Source: Sulfitobacter sp. 20_GPM-1509m (GTDB lineage Bacteria > Pseudomonadota > Alphaproteobacteria > Rhodobacterales > Rhodobacteraceae). From it: DNA of 64,000 nucleotides. Below are positions 1 through 8,499 of this stretch, piece after piece. The stretch's first letter is position 1. Every line of letters starts with the position of its first letter. The position numbers were made by a program, and so were the translations under genes. Below the pieces are notes generated by a model, which had not been told where the DNA came from, ran no database searches, and saw only the letters and a program-made list of their open reading frames with translations. The stretch is from contig NZ_JIBC01000008.1 in assembly GCF_000620505.1 (NCBI RefSeq), positions 62,001 to 126,000 on the forward strand. The letters are read 5' to 3'.

Positions 1-1
1 C

Positions 2-625
2 GCAGCGGCGTATGCCCCGGCAGCGGGCGGCTGGCATCTCTATCGCAATCTGTTCAAGGTCCATGCATCCTGTTTCCTGACCCATGCTGCCCTGATGGCC
101 TGGGACGAACTGAACACAAGGCAGGCTCTGACCCTCTCCGACATCGCCGAGGTCCGCGTCCGGATCGAGGCAGAGCGCCACCGCATCGTGCTGACCGATC
201 CGCCCAAGGACGGGCTGGAGGCCAAGTTCAACCTGCCCTTCTGCCTTGCCATGGCGATGCATGGGGTCGACACCTCTGATCCGTTCAACTTCGATATGAA
301 GACCACCGCGCGCGCGGACCTGCAGGCCACCGCTGCCCGCGTCGTCGTGGACATCGACCCGGATCTCTGGTTCGAGGCCGCCGAGGTGACCGTCAACCTG
401 ACCGACGGACAGGTGTTCACGGCCTATGGCGATGCGGGCACGCCGGTGGCGGATATGGATGCCCTGTCCCGCTCTGTCGAAAACAAGGCACTGCGCCTCT
501 TCGGGCTGCCAAAGGCGGAAGGTAACGCATTGATCCGCCGGTTTCGCGATCTGATCGACTTGCCCGAGATCACCGATCTGCATCCGGACGAATGCCTTCT
601 ACCCAAGCGGAGCGTCAGCCAGTGA
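2..625 (+). CDS. MmgE/PrpD family protein, C-terminal part (5' end outside window)
   Basis: The frame is open from base 2, so the gene begins left of the window and only about 207 C-terminal residues are visible. The family includes 2-methylcitrate dehydratase and cis-aconitate decarboxylase, which are cytosolic lyases acting on tricarboxylic acids. Supporting motifs are FKVHASCFLTHAAL near residues 18-31 and KFNLPFCLAMAMHG, both typical of the C-terminal half of MmgE/PrpD proteins. The stop at 623-625 overlaps the start region of the CoA-transferase alpha gene, which suggests one operon. Which acid is the substrate cannot be told from this fragment. Confidence 0.85.
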   Translation, partial: AAAYAPAAGGWHLYRNLFKVHASCFLTHAALMAWDELNTRQALTLSDIAEVRVRIEAERHRIVLTDPPKDGLEAKFNLPFCLAMAMHGVDTSDPFNFDMKTTARADLQATAARVVVDIDPDLWFEAAEVTVNLTDGQVFTAYGDAGTPVADMDALSRSVENKALRLFGLPKAEGNALIRRFRDLIDLPEITDLHPDECLLPKRSVSQ

Positions 626-1440
626 CCCGATCAGACACAAATGTCACCATGCTGGCAGAACAGATCAAAGACGGCGCGCGGCTGGCGCTTCCCAGCGAAA
701 ACTCCGGCGTTCCGGTGGCCGTCGTGCGTGCCCTGATCGCGCGCGGCGCGCGCGATCTGCGCCTTGTCGGGGGGCCGACCGGCGGCTTTGCCATCGACCT
801 GCTTGTCGGTGCCGGCTGCGTTGCATCGGTCGAGGCCGCCGGGGTCAGCCTTGGACCGCGCGGACTGGCGCCACGGTTCTGCGCCGCCGTCGAGGCGGGC
901 GAGATCGAGATGATCGACAGCACCTGCCCCGCCACACATGCAGGATTTATTGCCGGCGAAAAACGTCTTCCTTTCATGGCAGTACGCGGTGTCTTCGGAT
1001 CCGACATGCTAAAGAACCGCAGCGACTGGTTCGTCATCGACAATCCCTTTCCCCCGCATGACCCCGTCGTGGTTGTCCCGGCCATCCTGCCGGATGTGAC
1101 CGCCTTGCACGCGCCGATGGCAGATGAGGCGGGCAATGTCTGGGTCGGCAACCGGCGCGAGCTCAAGACCATGGCCCGCGCCGCAAAGCAGGTTCTTGTG
1201 ACGGTGGAAAAGATCCACCCCGGCAATCTGGTCAAGGACAGCGCCATGGCCCCCGGGCTGCTGACCGCGCCCTATATCGACCTGATCGCGCTGGCCCCGC
1301 GCGGTGCGGCACCAACCGCCCTGCCGCCGGACTACGGGCCGGATGATGCCATGCTCGACAGCTACGCCAGCGCCGCGAAGACCCGCGAAGGTTTCGATGG
1401 CTGGCTGGCCGACTTCCTCGGACCCGATGGGGCAGCATGA
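592..1440 (+). CDS. CoA-transferase alpha subunit (glutaconate CoA-transferase-like)
   Basis: This is predicted to be the A subunit of a heterodimeric family I CoA-transferase that moves CoA between a donor acyl-CoA and a carboxylic acid. The fold begins near DGARLALPS and continues with ARDLRLVGGPTGGFAIDLLVGAG, as in GctA-type proteins. The start is uncertain. ATG 592 overlaps the upstream gene by 34 bp. GTG 622 overlaps its TGA stop and has GCGGAG upstream. ATG 649 is also possible. The stop overlaps the beta gene's ATG, so the subunits are translationally coupled. The acid substrate is unknown. Confidence 0.85.
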   Translation: MPSTQAERQPVTRSDTNVTMLAEQIKDGARLALPSENSGVPVAVVRALIARGARDLRLVGGPTGGFAIDLLVGAGCVASVEAAGVSLGPRGLAPRFCAAVEAGEIEMIDSTCPATHAGFIAGEKRLPFMAVRGVFGSDMLKNRSDWFVIDNPFPPHDPVVVVPAILPDVTALHAPMADEAGNVWVGNRRELKTMARAAKQVLVTVEKIHPGNLVKDSAMAPGLLTAPYIDLIALAPRGAAPTALPPDYGPDDAMLDSYASAAKTREGFDGWLADFLGPDGAA

Positions 1441-2174
1441 TGCGTGAATACACCAAAGAAGAATTTCTGATCGCCACGATGTCGGGGCTTTTCGGCGATG
1501 GGCGCTTCATGGTCTCCGGCGTCAATTCGCCAATCCCCGCCGCTGCGGGGCTGTTGCACGAACATCAGCAACCGGGATTTTTCGTGTCGATTCACGGCGA
1601 CCCGAACCGCACGCCCTTTGTCGACGGCGGCGTGGAACCTTTCGACATGGCCGCGCAGGGGCGGCTCGACACGTTTGTCTTTGGTGGGGTCCAGGTCGAC
1701 GGACAGGCGAACATCAATCTTGTCTCGATCGGTGACCCGAAACGCCCCAAGAAACGCTTTACCGGGTCGTTCGGCGCGGCGGGCCTTTATTACCTGATCC
1801 CGAACATCGTCCTGTTCTTCCCGTCGCATTCCAGACGCAGCCTGGTGCAAAAGGTCGATTTCCGCTCCGCCTCCCCGCAGGCTCCCGAAGGTGCCTTTCG
1901 CCAGGGCGGGCCAAAATGGCTGCTGACCGACCTTTGCCTGTTCCGGTTCGATCCAGCGACAGGAGGGTTCGAACTTGCCTCTGTCCACCCCGGCCAGACG
2001 GTTGCGGCCATCAGGGACGCGACGGGGTTCGATTTTGTCGTGCCCAAGGACGTGCCGACCACAGCAGAGCCGGATGCGGCAACACTGGCGCGCATCCGCG
2101 GCGACGTCCGCGACGGGTTGTCGGTGGCTTACGCACAATTCGCGAAAGACTGCATCAAGCAACCAGGCTCCTGA
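1437..2174 (+). CDS. CoA-transferase beta subunit (glutaconate CoA-transferase-like)
   Basis: This is the 245-residue B subunit paired with the gene just upstream. The N-terminus (YTKEEFLIATMSGLFGDGRF) and the segment GRLDTFVFGGVQVDGQANIN match GctB-type subunits, which normally carry the catalytic glutamate of the complex; I did not assign that residue. ATG codons at 1437 and 1440 both overlap the alpha stop, giving tight coupling. The gene is followed after about 70 bp by a LysR gene in the same direction, a likely regulator of the MmgE/PrpD and CoA-transferase unit. Confidence 0.85.
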   Translation: MMREYTKEEFLIATMSGLFGDGRFMVSGVNSPIPAAAGLLHEHQQPGFFVSIHGDPNRTPFVDGGVEPFDMAAQGRLDTFVFGGVQVDGQANINLVSIGDPKRPKKRFTGSFGAAGLYYLIPNIVLFFPSHSRRSLVQKVDFRSASPQAPEGAFRQGGPKWLLTDLCLFRFDPATGGFELASVHPGQTVAAIRDATGFDFVVPKDVPTTAEPDAATLARIRGDVRDGLSVAYAQFAKDCIKQPGS

Positions 2175-2245
2175 AACTCTGGAAACAGGTGCGGCAGTCA
2201 TAGTATGTATCAAGGCAGGCTTTCTTCGCCGAAAGGACCATCACC

Positions 2246-3172
2246 TTGGGCATTGACCGGAACCAGCTGCAATACTTCATGGATGTCGCCGCCTTTCGGA
2301 GCATCAACAAGGCTTCGGAACACCGCAACATCGCCCAGCCAGCGCTGAGCCGCCGGATGAGCCAATTGGAATACGACCTTGGCTGCGATCTGTTCATCCG
2401 GTCGACAAAGGGCGTGGACCTGACTCCAGCCGGCAAAACACTGCTGAAGCGGGCCGCGTCGATCATCCGGCAACTGGACGACCTGCGCGATCTCCCGCAG
2501 GAGGAGGAATCCGACGGCCGCAACCTGCGCATCGGAATGCCCCCCGGCGTGAGCCTGATGCTGCTGGACGATGTCGTGCGCAGTGTCTACCGCGAAATCG
2601 ACGACATCATTCTTACCATCGAGGAAGAGAATTCCTGGTTGCTGCTCGAGCAATTGAGCAAGGGCGAGTTGGACATTGCCGTGGTGTCCCGACGCAGGCC
2701 GCAAAAAGGCCTGACCTTCGAGCCCTATTTTGTGGAACCGCTCTATTTCGCCATTCACAGCTCGAAACTGGATGCCGTGGGCGAGCAAGCGCCGCCTTTC
2801 GCCTTGCCCGATGCCGATGAGGCGTTCTTTTCGACCGCCGAGATGGCAATGACTTCGCTGGGCCGTCCCGCCCACATCGACATGAAGCTGGCCTCCATCG
2901 GCAGCATCAAAAGGCTGGTGGACAAGGGGCGGGCCTGCACCCTGGGGCCTTATTCGGCCTTCACATCCGAACTGGCCGCCGGGTCCTGGGTATTCGAGAA
3001 GGTGGCGCAACCCTTGCTGTATCGCGATCTTGCCTGGCGCAGCGGAGAGCACGACAGCGACCTGGTGTCACGCGCCCGCGTGATTTTGCAGGCTGTCATC
3101 GAACGCTGCGCAGAGGATGGACCGCCCGGCGCGGTGACGATCCTGTCCGAAAGCAAGACGGCGCGACGCTGA
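2246..3172 (+). CDS. LysR-family transcriptional regulator
   Basis: The 308-residue protein has the LysR winged helix at residues 6-65 (LQYFMDVAAFRSINKASEHR, then QPALSRRMSQLE) and a periplasmic-binding-type effector domain after about residue 90. The start is TTG 2246, with AAAGGA about 9 bases upstream; no in-frame ATG precedes the helix. It follows the CoA-transferase genes and probably controls them. It is clearly paralogous to the LysR at 13353-14264, sharing FRSINKA-EHRNIAQPALSRRM and MPPGVSLMLLD. The two may therefore sense related ligands. Confidence 0.9.
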   Translation: MGIDRNQLQYFMDVAAFRSINKASEHRNIAQPALSRRMSQLEYDLGCDLFIRSTKGVDLTPAGKTLLKRAASIIRQLDDLRDLPQEEESDGRNLRIGMPPGVSLMLLDDVVRSVYREIDDIILTIEEENSWLLLEQLSKGELDIAVVSRRRPQKGLTFEPYFVEPLYFAIHSSKLDAVGEQAPPFALPDADEAFFSTAEMAMTSLGRPAHIDMKLASIGSIKRLVDKGRACTLGPYSAFTSELAAGSWVFEKVAQPLLYRDLAWRSGEHDSDLVSRARVILQAVIERCAEDGPPGAVTILSESKTARR

Positions 3173-3279
3173 CCTGTACCGTAAAGTGCTGGGCAGAGAC
3201 GGTTTTCCGCGCGGGATCAAGGCTGCAGGTCGCCGTGCATCGCCCTCCGGCGCGGCCCGTCAGCGCACGGCTTCTTGCA

Positions 3280-4986
3280 TCAGGACTTCCCGACCGCGAC
3301 CTCAATGAAGGCCAGTCCCTTTTTCGCGTCGACATGCGCAAGCGCGTCTGACAGGGCCTTGCGGAAACCGGCGACATCGCGCGCGTGGCACGCAAAGGCG
3401 CGGGAAGCTTCGGCCACCTTCACGAAATTCGGGCTGGGCGAGAGATCCGTCAGCGGCACCGCATTCGCGCGGGAGGCGTGGCCATCTGGATAGATATCCA
3501 GCACCGACTGGCGCACAGCGCCCCATTCGCTGTTGTTCAGCACGATCACCAGCATCGAGATGTCCAACGCTTCGGCGATCTGGTGACAGGCGACCGGGTT
3601 GGCGAACATGTAAGACCCGTCGCCCATGGTGGCCACGACCGTCTTGTCCGGCCGCGCGAGGGCAAAGCCCATGGCCGCCGGGAACCCCCAGCCAAGACCG
3701 CCCGAATGGGGGCCGTCGAACCAGCTTTGGTGCCGTTCCAGCTTCATCGAGGGCAACTGGCAGCCAAGTTCGGAAAAGACGGCAGAGTCTCGTTCGCTCA
3801 GGCGAAGCGACAGTTCATGACTGACCCAGCGCTTGGTCAGGGACGCAGCATGTTCGCCCGCCAAGGCCGCATCGAAACGGGCCGCACGGTCGACGGCGGT
3901 GTTTTGCGCGATGTCCTTGCCGCGTTCTTTCGTGACGTCGCTTGCGGTGAACCGGTGCAGCGCAGCCTCCAGCGCCAGGATCGCCGGAGCCACTTCGCTT
4001 GTGATCCCGATGTCACAGCGGAAATTGCGCACGCCGGAACGGTCCTGCAAAGGCCGCGGGCCGATCTGGATCACTGTTGCATCCTCATGCGGCTCGATAT
4101 CAGCGGGGGCCCAGGGTGCCAGCGCATCCAGACACAGGATCACGTCTGCTTTCTCCAGCCAGGGACGCGGGTCGGGTCCGGTGGCCATCGGATGTGTCAT
4201 CGACATCGCCAGTTCAACCGCCCAATATTGGCAAACCGGAATGCCCCACTGCTCTGCCAGCCGCGCCAGCGCATCAAACGCCTCGGCGCTGCCTGCGCCG
4301 TGCTGGGCGAAGATCACCGGGTTCTTTGCCCCGGCAATCAATCGGGCAATTTCGTCAATCGTGGCGGCATCGACTCCGACAGCCGGCGCGCGCATCTGCG
4401 GGCGTCGCAACGCGCCTTCGGCGGGCACAGTCTCACACAGCACCTCGCGCGGCAGACTGACGTAAACCGGCCCCTTGGGTGTGGATGTCGCAATGCCATG
4501 GGCGCGGTCTGTCACATCAAAGATCTGCTCCGGGAAACGCAGCTCGTAGTCCCATTTGGTGGCCTCGCGCACCAGACTGGCCTGGTCGAGCATTTCCTGC
4601 CCCCAGCCGATCGGCACCGTGCGCGCACCCAGACGCCCCTTTTCAAGGGTGGGCGTGCGTCCCGAAAACAGCAGCATCGGAATGTTGTCACAAGCAGCAT
4701 TGATCGCGCCCATCGCAACATTGGCCAGACCCACGTTGGTGTGCACCATCACCGCCTGCGGCTTGCCTGTCGCCAGCGCGTACCCATGCGCCATGCCGAT
4801 GGCGGCGCTCTCAAAGGGCACCGTGACAGTGCGCGGCAGGGACATGCCCTCTGCCTCCGCCTCGGACAACCCCTCGATTACAGGAGGAAAATCGGTTCCT
4901 GAATTGGCAAAGACATAATCGACACCCAGCGCGCTGAACCGCGACAACAGCGCGGCACCGGCAGTCATTCGTTTCGATTCAGTCAT
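3280..4986 (-). CDS. Thiamine diphosphate-dependent enzyme (acetolactate synthase/benzoylformate decarboxylase superfamily)
   Basis: The 568-residue protein has the three-domain layout of this superfamily: an N-terminal PYR domain with the cofactor-activating glutamate E59 (VPFES), a central domain, and a C-terminal PP domain with the ThDP/Mg motif GDG at 455-457 ending in NN at 484-485. The reaction would be decarboxylation or carboligation of a 2-keto acid; the substrate is not evident. No small regulatory subunit is adjacent, which argues against a biosynthetic acetolactate synthase. ATG 4986 is chosen because GAGGG lies just upstream. A longer frame to 5031 would start inside the operator palindrome. 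Confidence 0.85.
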   Translation of the reverse strand: MTESKRMTAGAALLSRFSALGVDYVFANSGTDFPPVIEGLSEAEAEGMSLPRTVTVPFESAAIGMAHGYALATGKPQAVMVHTNVGLANVAMGAINAACDNIPMLLFSGRTPTLEKGRLGARTVPIGWGQEMLDQASLVREATKWDYELRFPEQIFDVTDRAHGIATSTPKGPVYVSLPREVLCETVPAEGALRRPQMRAPAVGVDAATIDEIARLIAGAKNPVIFAQHGAGSAEAFDALARLAEQWGIPVCQYWAVELAMSMTHPMATGPDPRPWLEKADVILCLDALAPWAPADIEPHEDATVIQIGPRPLQDRSGVRNFRCDIGITSEVAPAILALEAALHRFTASDVTKERGKDIAQNTAVDRAARFDAALAGEHAASLTKRWVSHELSLRLSERDSAVFSELGCQLPSMKLERHQSWFDGPHSGGLGWGFPAAMGFALARPDKTVVATMGDGSYMFANPVACHQIAEALDISMLVIVLNNSEWGAVRQSVLDIYPDGHASRANAVPLTDLSPSPNFVKVAEASRAFACHARDVAGFRKALSDALAHVDAKKGLAFIEVAVGKS

Positions 4987-5014
4987 CCGGCCCTCGTCAA
5001 CATTTCTCATATAG

Positions 5015-5030
5015 TGAGATTTAAATCTCA
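5015..5030. promoter_or_regulatory. Perfect 16-bp palindrome, candidate IclR operator
   Basis: TGAGATTTAAATCTCA is fully self-complementary, and a further half-site TCTCA lies at 5005-5009. It sits between the IclR gene and the thiamine diphosphate enzyme, just downstream of the predicted promoter, where a bound protein would block transcription. IclR proteins are known to bind short AT-centred palindromes. Assignment to this IclR is inference. Confidence 0.6.
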
Positions 5031-5033
5031 TAA

Positions 5034-5062
5034 ATACTGTGAACTTCAGACTGTTTTGTCAA
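5034..5062 (-). promoter_or_regulatory. Predicted sigma70-type promoter of the thiamine diphosphate enzyme gene
   Basis: On the minus strand, TTGACA (5057-5062) is followed after exactly 17 bases by CAGTAT (5034-5039). The -35 is a perfect consensus and the -10 is weak. The start site would fall at the edge of the 5015-5030 palindrome, consistent with repression. Confidence 0.5.
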
Positions 5063-5072
5063 CCGTGACGTT

Positions 5073-5825
5073 TCACCCGCCCGGAATGGCCTCTGCCACG
5101 TCCCGTGCGGCGACCTTCAGACCCTCCGCGATCCACGCCTCGTGCTCCTCTGTAAAACGGCTCGCCATGCCAAAGGCTGACAAGGTCAGGCGCAGCGCGC
5201 CTTCCGCGTCAAAGACCGGCACCGCGACCGCCCCGATATCGGGTTCGCTTTCGCCGCGGTTGCAGGCAAAGCCGTTTTCCAACGCCACCGTGATGTCGCG
5301 GCGCAGGCTTTGCGATTCCTCCGCATTCAGCTTGCCCGTCACCTCGAGTTCGGTCAGGCGCGCCGCGCGTTCGGCACTGTCCATATGGGCCAGCCAAAGC
5401 TTGCCCTGCGCCGATTGGTGCAGCTCCAGCAGCCGCCCCACCTGAATGTTCACCGAGATCGGACGCGGCGCAATGGCCGTGGCGATGCAAACGACACCGT
5501 CGCGCGTCAGCGCACCGGCCATGACGGATTCGTTCAACCTGCCGCAGATCCGCGCAATCACCGGCTGCACCAGCCGGGCCAGCGGGTTGGTACGTTCCGC
5601 GACCCGCCCCAGTTGCGCGATGTGGTGACCCAAGCCATAGACGCCGCGTCTGACTTGCACCAGCGCGCCCACCTCTTCCAGCGTCGTCAGAAATCGGTGC
5701 GCGGTGCTATGGCTCATCTCCAGCGCCCGCGCCACCTCGGCCGAGGTCACCTGAGGCTGCTGCTCGGAAAACAAATCCAGAATCTCGAACGCCTTGATCA
5801 GGGATCCGTTCAGCGGCGTGGCCAT
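5073..5825 (-). CDS. IclR-family transcriptional regulator
   Basis: The 250-residue protein has an N-terminal winged helix (SLIKAFEILDLFSE, then TSAEVARALEMSHSTAHRFLTTLEEVG) and a C-terminal IclR effector domain from about residue 80 (ARICGRLNESVMAG). The ATG at 5825 overlaps the TAA of the upstream LysR gene (TAATG), so the two regulators are co-translated. The gene reads towards the thiamine diphosphate enzyme 86 bp downstream, with a palindrome in the gap. It is probably the repressor or activator of that enzyme. Confidence 0.9.
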   Translation of the reverse strand: MATPLNGSLIKAFEILDLFSEQQPQVTSAEVARALEMSHSTAHRFLTTLEEVGALVQVRRGVYGLGHHIAQLGRVAERTNPLARLVQPVIARICGRLNESVMAGALTRDGVVCIATAIAPRPISVNIQVGRLLELHQSAQGKLWLAHMDSAERAARLTELEVTGKLNAEESQSLRRDITVALENGFACNRGESEPDIGAVAVPVFDAEGALRLTLSAFGMASRFTEEHEAWIAEGLKVAARDVAEAIPGG

Positions 5826-6802
5826 TATGTCTGCTCCGGTTTGGGGTCCAAAGAGTCCGACGCGCTGCGGGGCGCGGTTGTCGCGGACCCTGCACTGATG
5901 TCCGGACTTTGGAACAGGTCGGTAATCTGTTTGCGCAGCCAGGCACAGCCGGGATCCTGCATCGTGTTGATGTGCCAGACCAGCTGAACCTTTTGCCGAC
6001 CCCGCGGCAGGGTCATGTTCAAAAGCGTCGCCTGACCCGCCGCACACATTCTGCGGCCAAGGTATCCGGGAACGATGGCAAAGGCGCCCAGCGTCACCAG
6101 CAACTCAGGCAACGCGCCAAAGTTGCGGATGCGCAAACAGACATTCTCTGCCATCCCCAGTTCGGTCAGAACCTTTTCAACGTCATCGGCATAGGTCAGG
6201 CTTGGCACCGCCATCACGATCCGCTCGCGGCTTAGATCCACCGCCGCTGCGCGCTGCGGTGACAGACCGGGCGGACCGATCAGGCGGTAATCCTCGTCGA
6301 ACAGATGGCATTGGCGCAATTGCGGCTCTTGCTGTTCAAGCAGACCGATGGCCAGCTCGGATTCCCGGGCTGCAAGCGTTCGGTACAGGTTCTGAAACGG
6401 AGAAGAGACATTTTCGAGCCGCACATGCGGTGCCAGTTCAAAAACCCTCTGCGCCAAAGGGCCAAGAAAGACCTGCTCACCCAGACCGGAAAGGGACAGC
6501 CGGAACGTGCGTCTGCTTTGCGCGGGATCAAAAGTCGTCGCATCATTCAGGACCAGCGCGATACCAGCCAGATGTTCGCGCACTTCGGGCACAATACGTT
6601 CGGTGAAAGGTGTCGGCTCCATCCCCTGCCCGCCCCGCACGAACAACGGGTCGTCCAGCATGTGCCGCAGACGGGCCAGAGCGTTCGATGTTGCAGGCTG
6701 GCTCAGGCCCATGTTCGACCCGGCGACCGAAACCGAATGGGTATCGTGAATCTGAAGCAGCAGCTCCAGCAGGTTCAGGTCGATGTGCCGCGAGGTTATC
6801 AT
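5825..6802 (-). CDS. LysR-family transcriptional regulator (NodD/NahR-like branch)
   Basis: The 325-residue protein has an N-terminal helix-turn-helix (HIDLNLLELLLQIHDTHSVS, then LSQPATSNALARLRHMLDDPLF) of the branch with the DPLFVR signature, followed by a ligand-binding domain. It is divergent from the TRAP transporter operon starting at 6932, across 129 bp that hold an inverted repeat. It is co-transcribed with IclR. It is probably the regulator of the TRAP, reductase and aldehyde dehydrogenase unit. Confidence 0.9.
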   Translation of the reverse strand: MITSRHIDLNLLELLLQIHDTHSVSVAGSNMGLSQPATSNALARLRHMLDDPLFVRGGQGMEPTPFTERIVPEVREHLAGIALVLNDATTFDPAQSRRTFRLSLSGLGEQVFLGPLAQRVFELAPHVRLENVSSPFQNLYRTLAARESELAIGLLEQQEPQLRQCHLFDEDYRLIGPPGLSPQRAAAVDLSRERIVMAVPSLTYADDVEKVLTELGMAENVCLRIRNFGALPELLVTLGAFAIVPGYLGRRMCAAGQATLLNMTLPRGRQKVQLVWHINTMQDPGCAWLRKQITDLFQSPDISAGSATTAPRSASDSLDPKPEQT

Positions 6803-6820
6803 TTTTCTGAATACTGATTA

Positions 6821-6838
6821 TCCAAACTATCATTTGGA
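6821..6838. promoter_or_regulatory. Inverted repeat TCCAAA-n6-TTTGGA, candidate LysR operator
   Basis: Two perfect 6-bp arms flank 6 bases in the divergent promoter region between LysR (starts 6802) and the TRAP binding-protein gene (starts 6932). LysR proteins usually bind such dyads in the divergent control region of their own gene and target. The link to this LysR is positional only. Confidence 0.4.
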
Positions 6839-6931
6839 CTTTATGCGCTCACCCAGCCATCGTCCAGTCGGCTTTACCGAGGAGTTGCCCATTCCGGGCA
6901 AGGAGAGCCAGCTTTTTTGGGGGAGACAACC

Positions 6932-7972
6932 ATGAACCGTCGCATCTTTACAGGCGCACTGACCGCCGCCGTTTCAACGCTCGCATTTTCCACCGCCGCT
7001 TTGGCGCAGGAATACACCTTCCGGCTGCACCATTTCCTGAGCCAGCAGGCGCCGGCGCAGACACAGATGCTGGAGCCTTGGGCCAAAGCCGTCGAAGAAA
7101 ATTCGGGCGGCCGCGTCAAGATCGAGATTTTTCCGTCCATGACCCTGGGCGGGCGCCCACCGGAACTGATCCAGCAGGCACGCGACGGCATCGTCGATCT
7201 GGTCTGGACCGTGAACGGCTATACGCCGGGCCTGTTCCCCCGCACCGAGGTGATGGAACTGCCAACCGTCTACAAGAACGATCCCCGGGCCGCGAACCTC
7301 GCGCTTTATGACATGTTCCAGGACGATCTCGCCGCGGATTACAAGGGCGTCGAAGTGATGTTCCTGCATGTGCACGCCGGTCAGGCGCTGCAAACCGGCG
7401 ATCTGGACGTGACCAGCCTGGACGACCTTCAGGGGGCCAAACTGCGTATCCCGACGCGGACAGGTGGCTGGGTGATCGAGGCACTTGGCGCAACACCGGT
7501 GGCAATGCCGGTGCCGGAACTGCCACCGGCGCTGCAAAAGGGCGTGGTCGATGGCGCGTTGATCCCCTGGGAGATCATTCCGCCGCTGAAGATCCAAGAC
7601 CAGACCAAATACCAGATCGAACTTTTTGAGCGGGAACGCTTTGGCAATACGACCTTTCAGGTCTCGATGAACCAGACCCGCTGGGATGGTCTGCCGGAAG
7701 ACATCCAGCAAGCATTTCGCGATGCGTCGGATCGTGATTGGTGGGGTCAGGTGGGTGACATCTGGCGCGCCTCGGACGATTTCGGCATCAAGGTCGCCAC
7801 AGATGCAGGCAACACGCACCGTATCCTGAGCGCAGAACAAAGCCAGCCTTTCCTTGACGCCATGCAGCCGGTCGTGACCCGCTGGGTCGAGGAAGTCACT
7901 GCCAAGGGCATCGACGGTGCCGCGCTGGTCGAAAAGGCGCGCGCACTGGTTGCCAAGAATACGGCGGATTGA
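6932..7972 (+). CDS. dctP: TRAP transporter solute-binding protein, DctP family
   Basis: This 346-residue periplasmic protein captures an organic acid for the DctQ/DctM membrane pair that follows. It has a signal peptide (residues 1-25, ending AALA) and DctP features: ENSGGRVKIEIFPSMTLGG, then LDDLQGAKLRIPTRTGGWVIEALGATPVAMPVPELPPALQKGVVDG in separate blocks. ATG 6932 is preferred to TTG 6917 because GGGGGAGA lies just upstream of it. The arginine in RIPTR is where family members bind a substrate carboxylate. Confidence 0.92.
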   Translation: MNRRIFTGALTAAVSTLAFSTAALAQEYTFRLHHFLSQQAPAQTQMLEPWAKAVEENSGGRVKIEIFPSMTLGGRPPELIQQARDGIVDLVWTVNGYTPGLFPRTEVMELPTVYKNDPRAANLALYDMFQDDLAADYKGVEVMFLHVHAGQALQTGDLDVTSLDDLQGAKLRIPTRTGGWVIEALGATPVAMPVPELPPALQKGVVDGALIPWEIIPPLKIQDQTKYQIELFERERFGNTTFQVSMNQTRWDGLPEDIQQAFRDASDRDWWGQVGDIWRASDDFGIKVATDAGNTHRILSAEQSQPFLDAMQPVVTRWVEEVTAKGIDGAALVEKARALVAKNTAD

Positions 7973-8499
7973 CCTTGGCCGAAGTGATGCAAAATCCTCG
8001 CCGCCCCGAAGGCAACGGGGCGGTGGCAACTGCGGTTGCCGCTTGGGCGCTGCTGGGCGGTGCGCTGTTGCTTGCGGTTGTGGTGATGAACGTCGCCTCG
8101 GTGCTGGGCACGCTTGTGGGCCTGCCGGTGCCGGGTGATTTCGAGATGACCGAGATGGGCGTGGCCGTCGCGGCCTTTGCCTTTCTGCCCTATTGCCAGA
8201 TGACACGCTCGAACGTGACCGCAGATATCTTTACCCAAAGCGCAGGGCCGCGCACGCTGGCCTTGCTCAGCCTGCTTGGGTCGGTGATCGCGCTGCTGTT
8301 TGCGCTGCTGATGCTGTGGCGGATGTACGACGGCATGCTCGACCAGAAGACCTATGACTACGAAACATCAATCCTGCAAATCCCGGTCTGGATGGCCTAT
8401 GTGCCCGTCCTCGCGTCCCTCGCCCTGCTGGCGGTCGCCGCACTGACCACGCTGGTGCAGGACGTCCGTCGCCTGTCGAACGGAGGCTCCCATGACTGA
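7969..8499 (+). CDS. dctQ: TRAP transporter small permease, DctQ family
   Basis: The 176-residue membrane protein has four hydrophobic segments (about residues 23-48, 62-78, 92-113 and 138-160), the normal DctQ size and topology. It is coupled to its neighbours: the start (TTG 7969 or 7975, or ATG 7987) overlaps or abuts the dctP stop, and its end overlaps dctM. DctQ binds DctM to form the sodium-dependent secondary transporter. Confidence 0.88.
   Translation: MTLAEVMQNPRRPEGNGAVATAVAAWALLGGALLLAVVVMNVASVLGTLVGLPVPGDFEMTEMGVAVAAFAFLPYCQMTRSNVTADIFTQSAGPRTLALLSLLGSVIALLFALLMLWRMYDGMLDQKTYDYETSILQIPVWMAYVPVLASLALLAVAALTTLVQDVRRLSNGGSHD

Noticed and set aside
3280-4986. Calling the thiamine diphosphate enzyme a biosynthetic acetolactate synthase (ilvB)
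   Set aside because: No ilvN-type subunit or ilvC gene is adjacent, and the regulators beside it point to a catabolic role.
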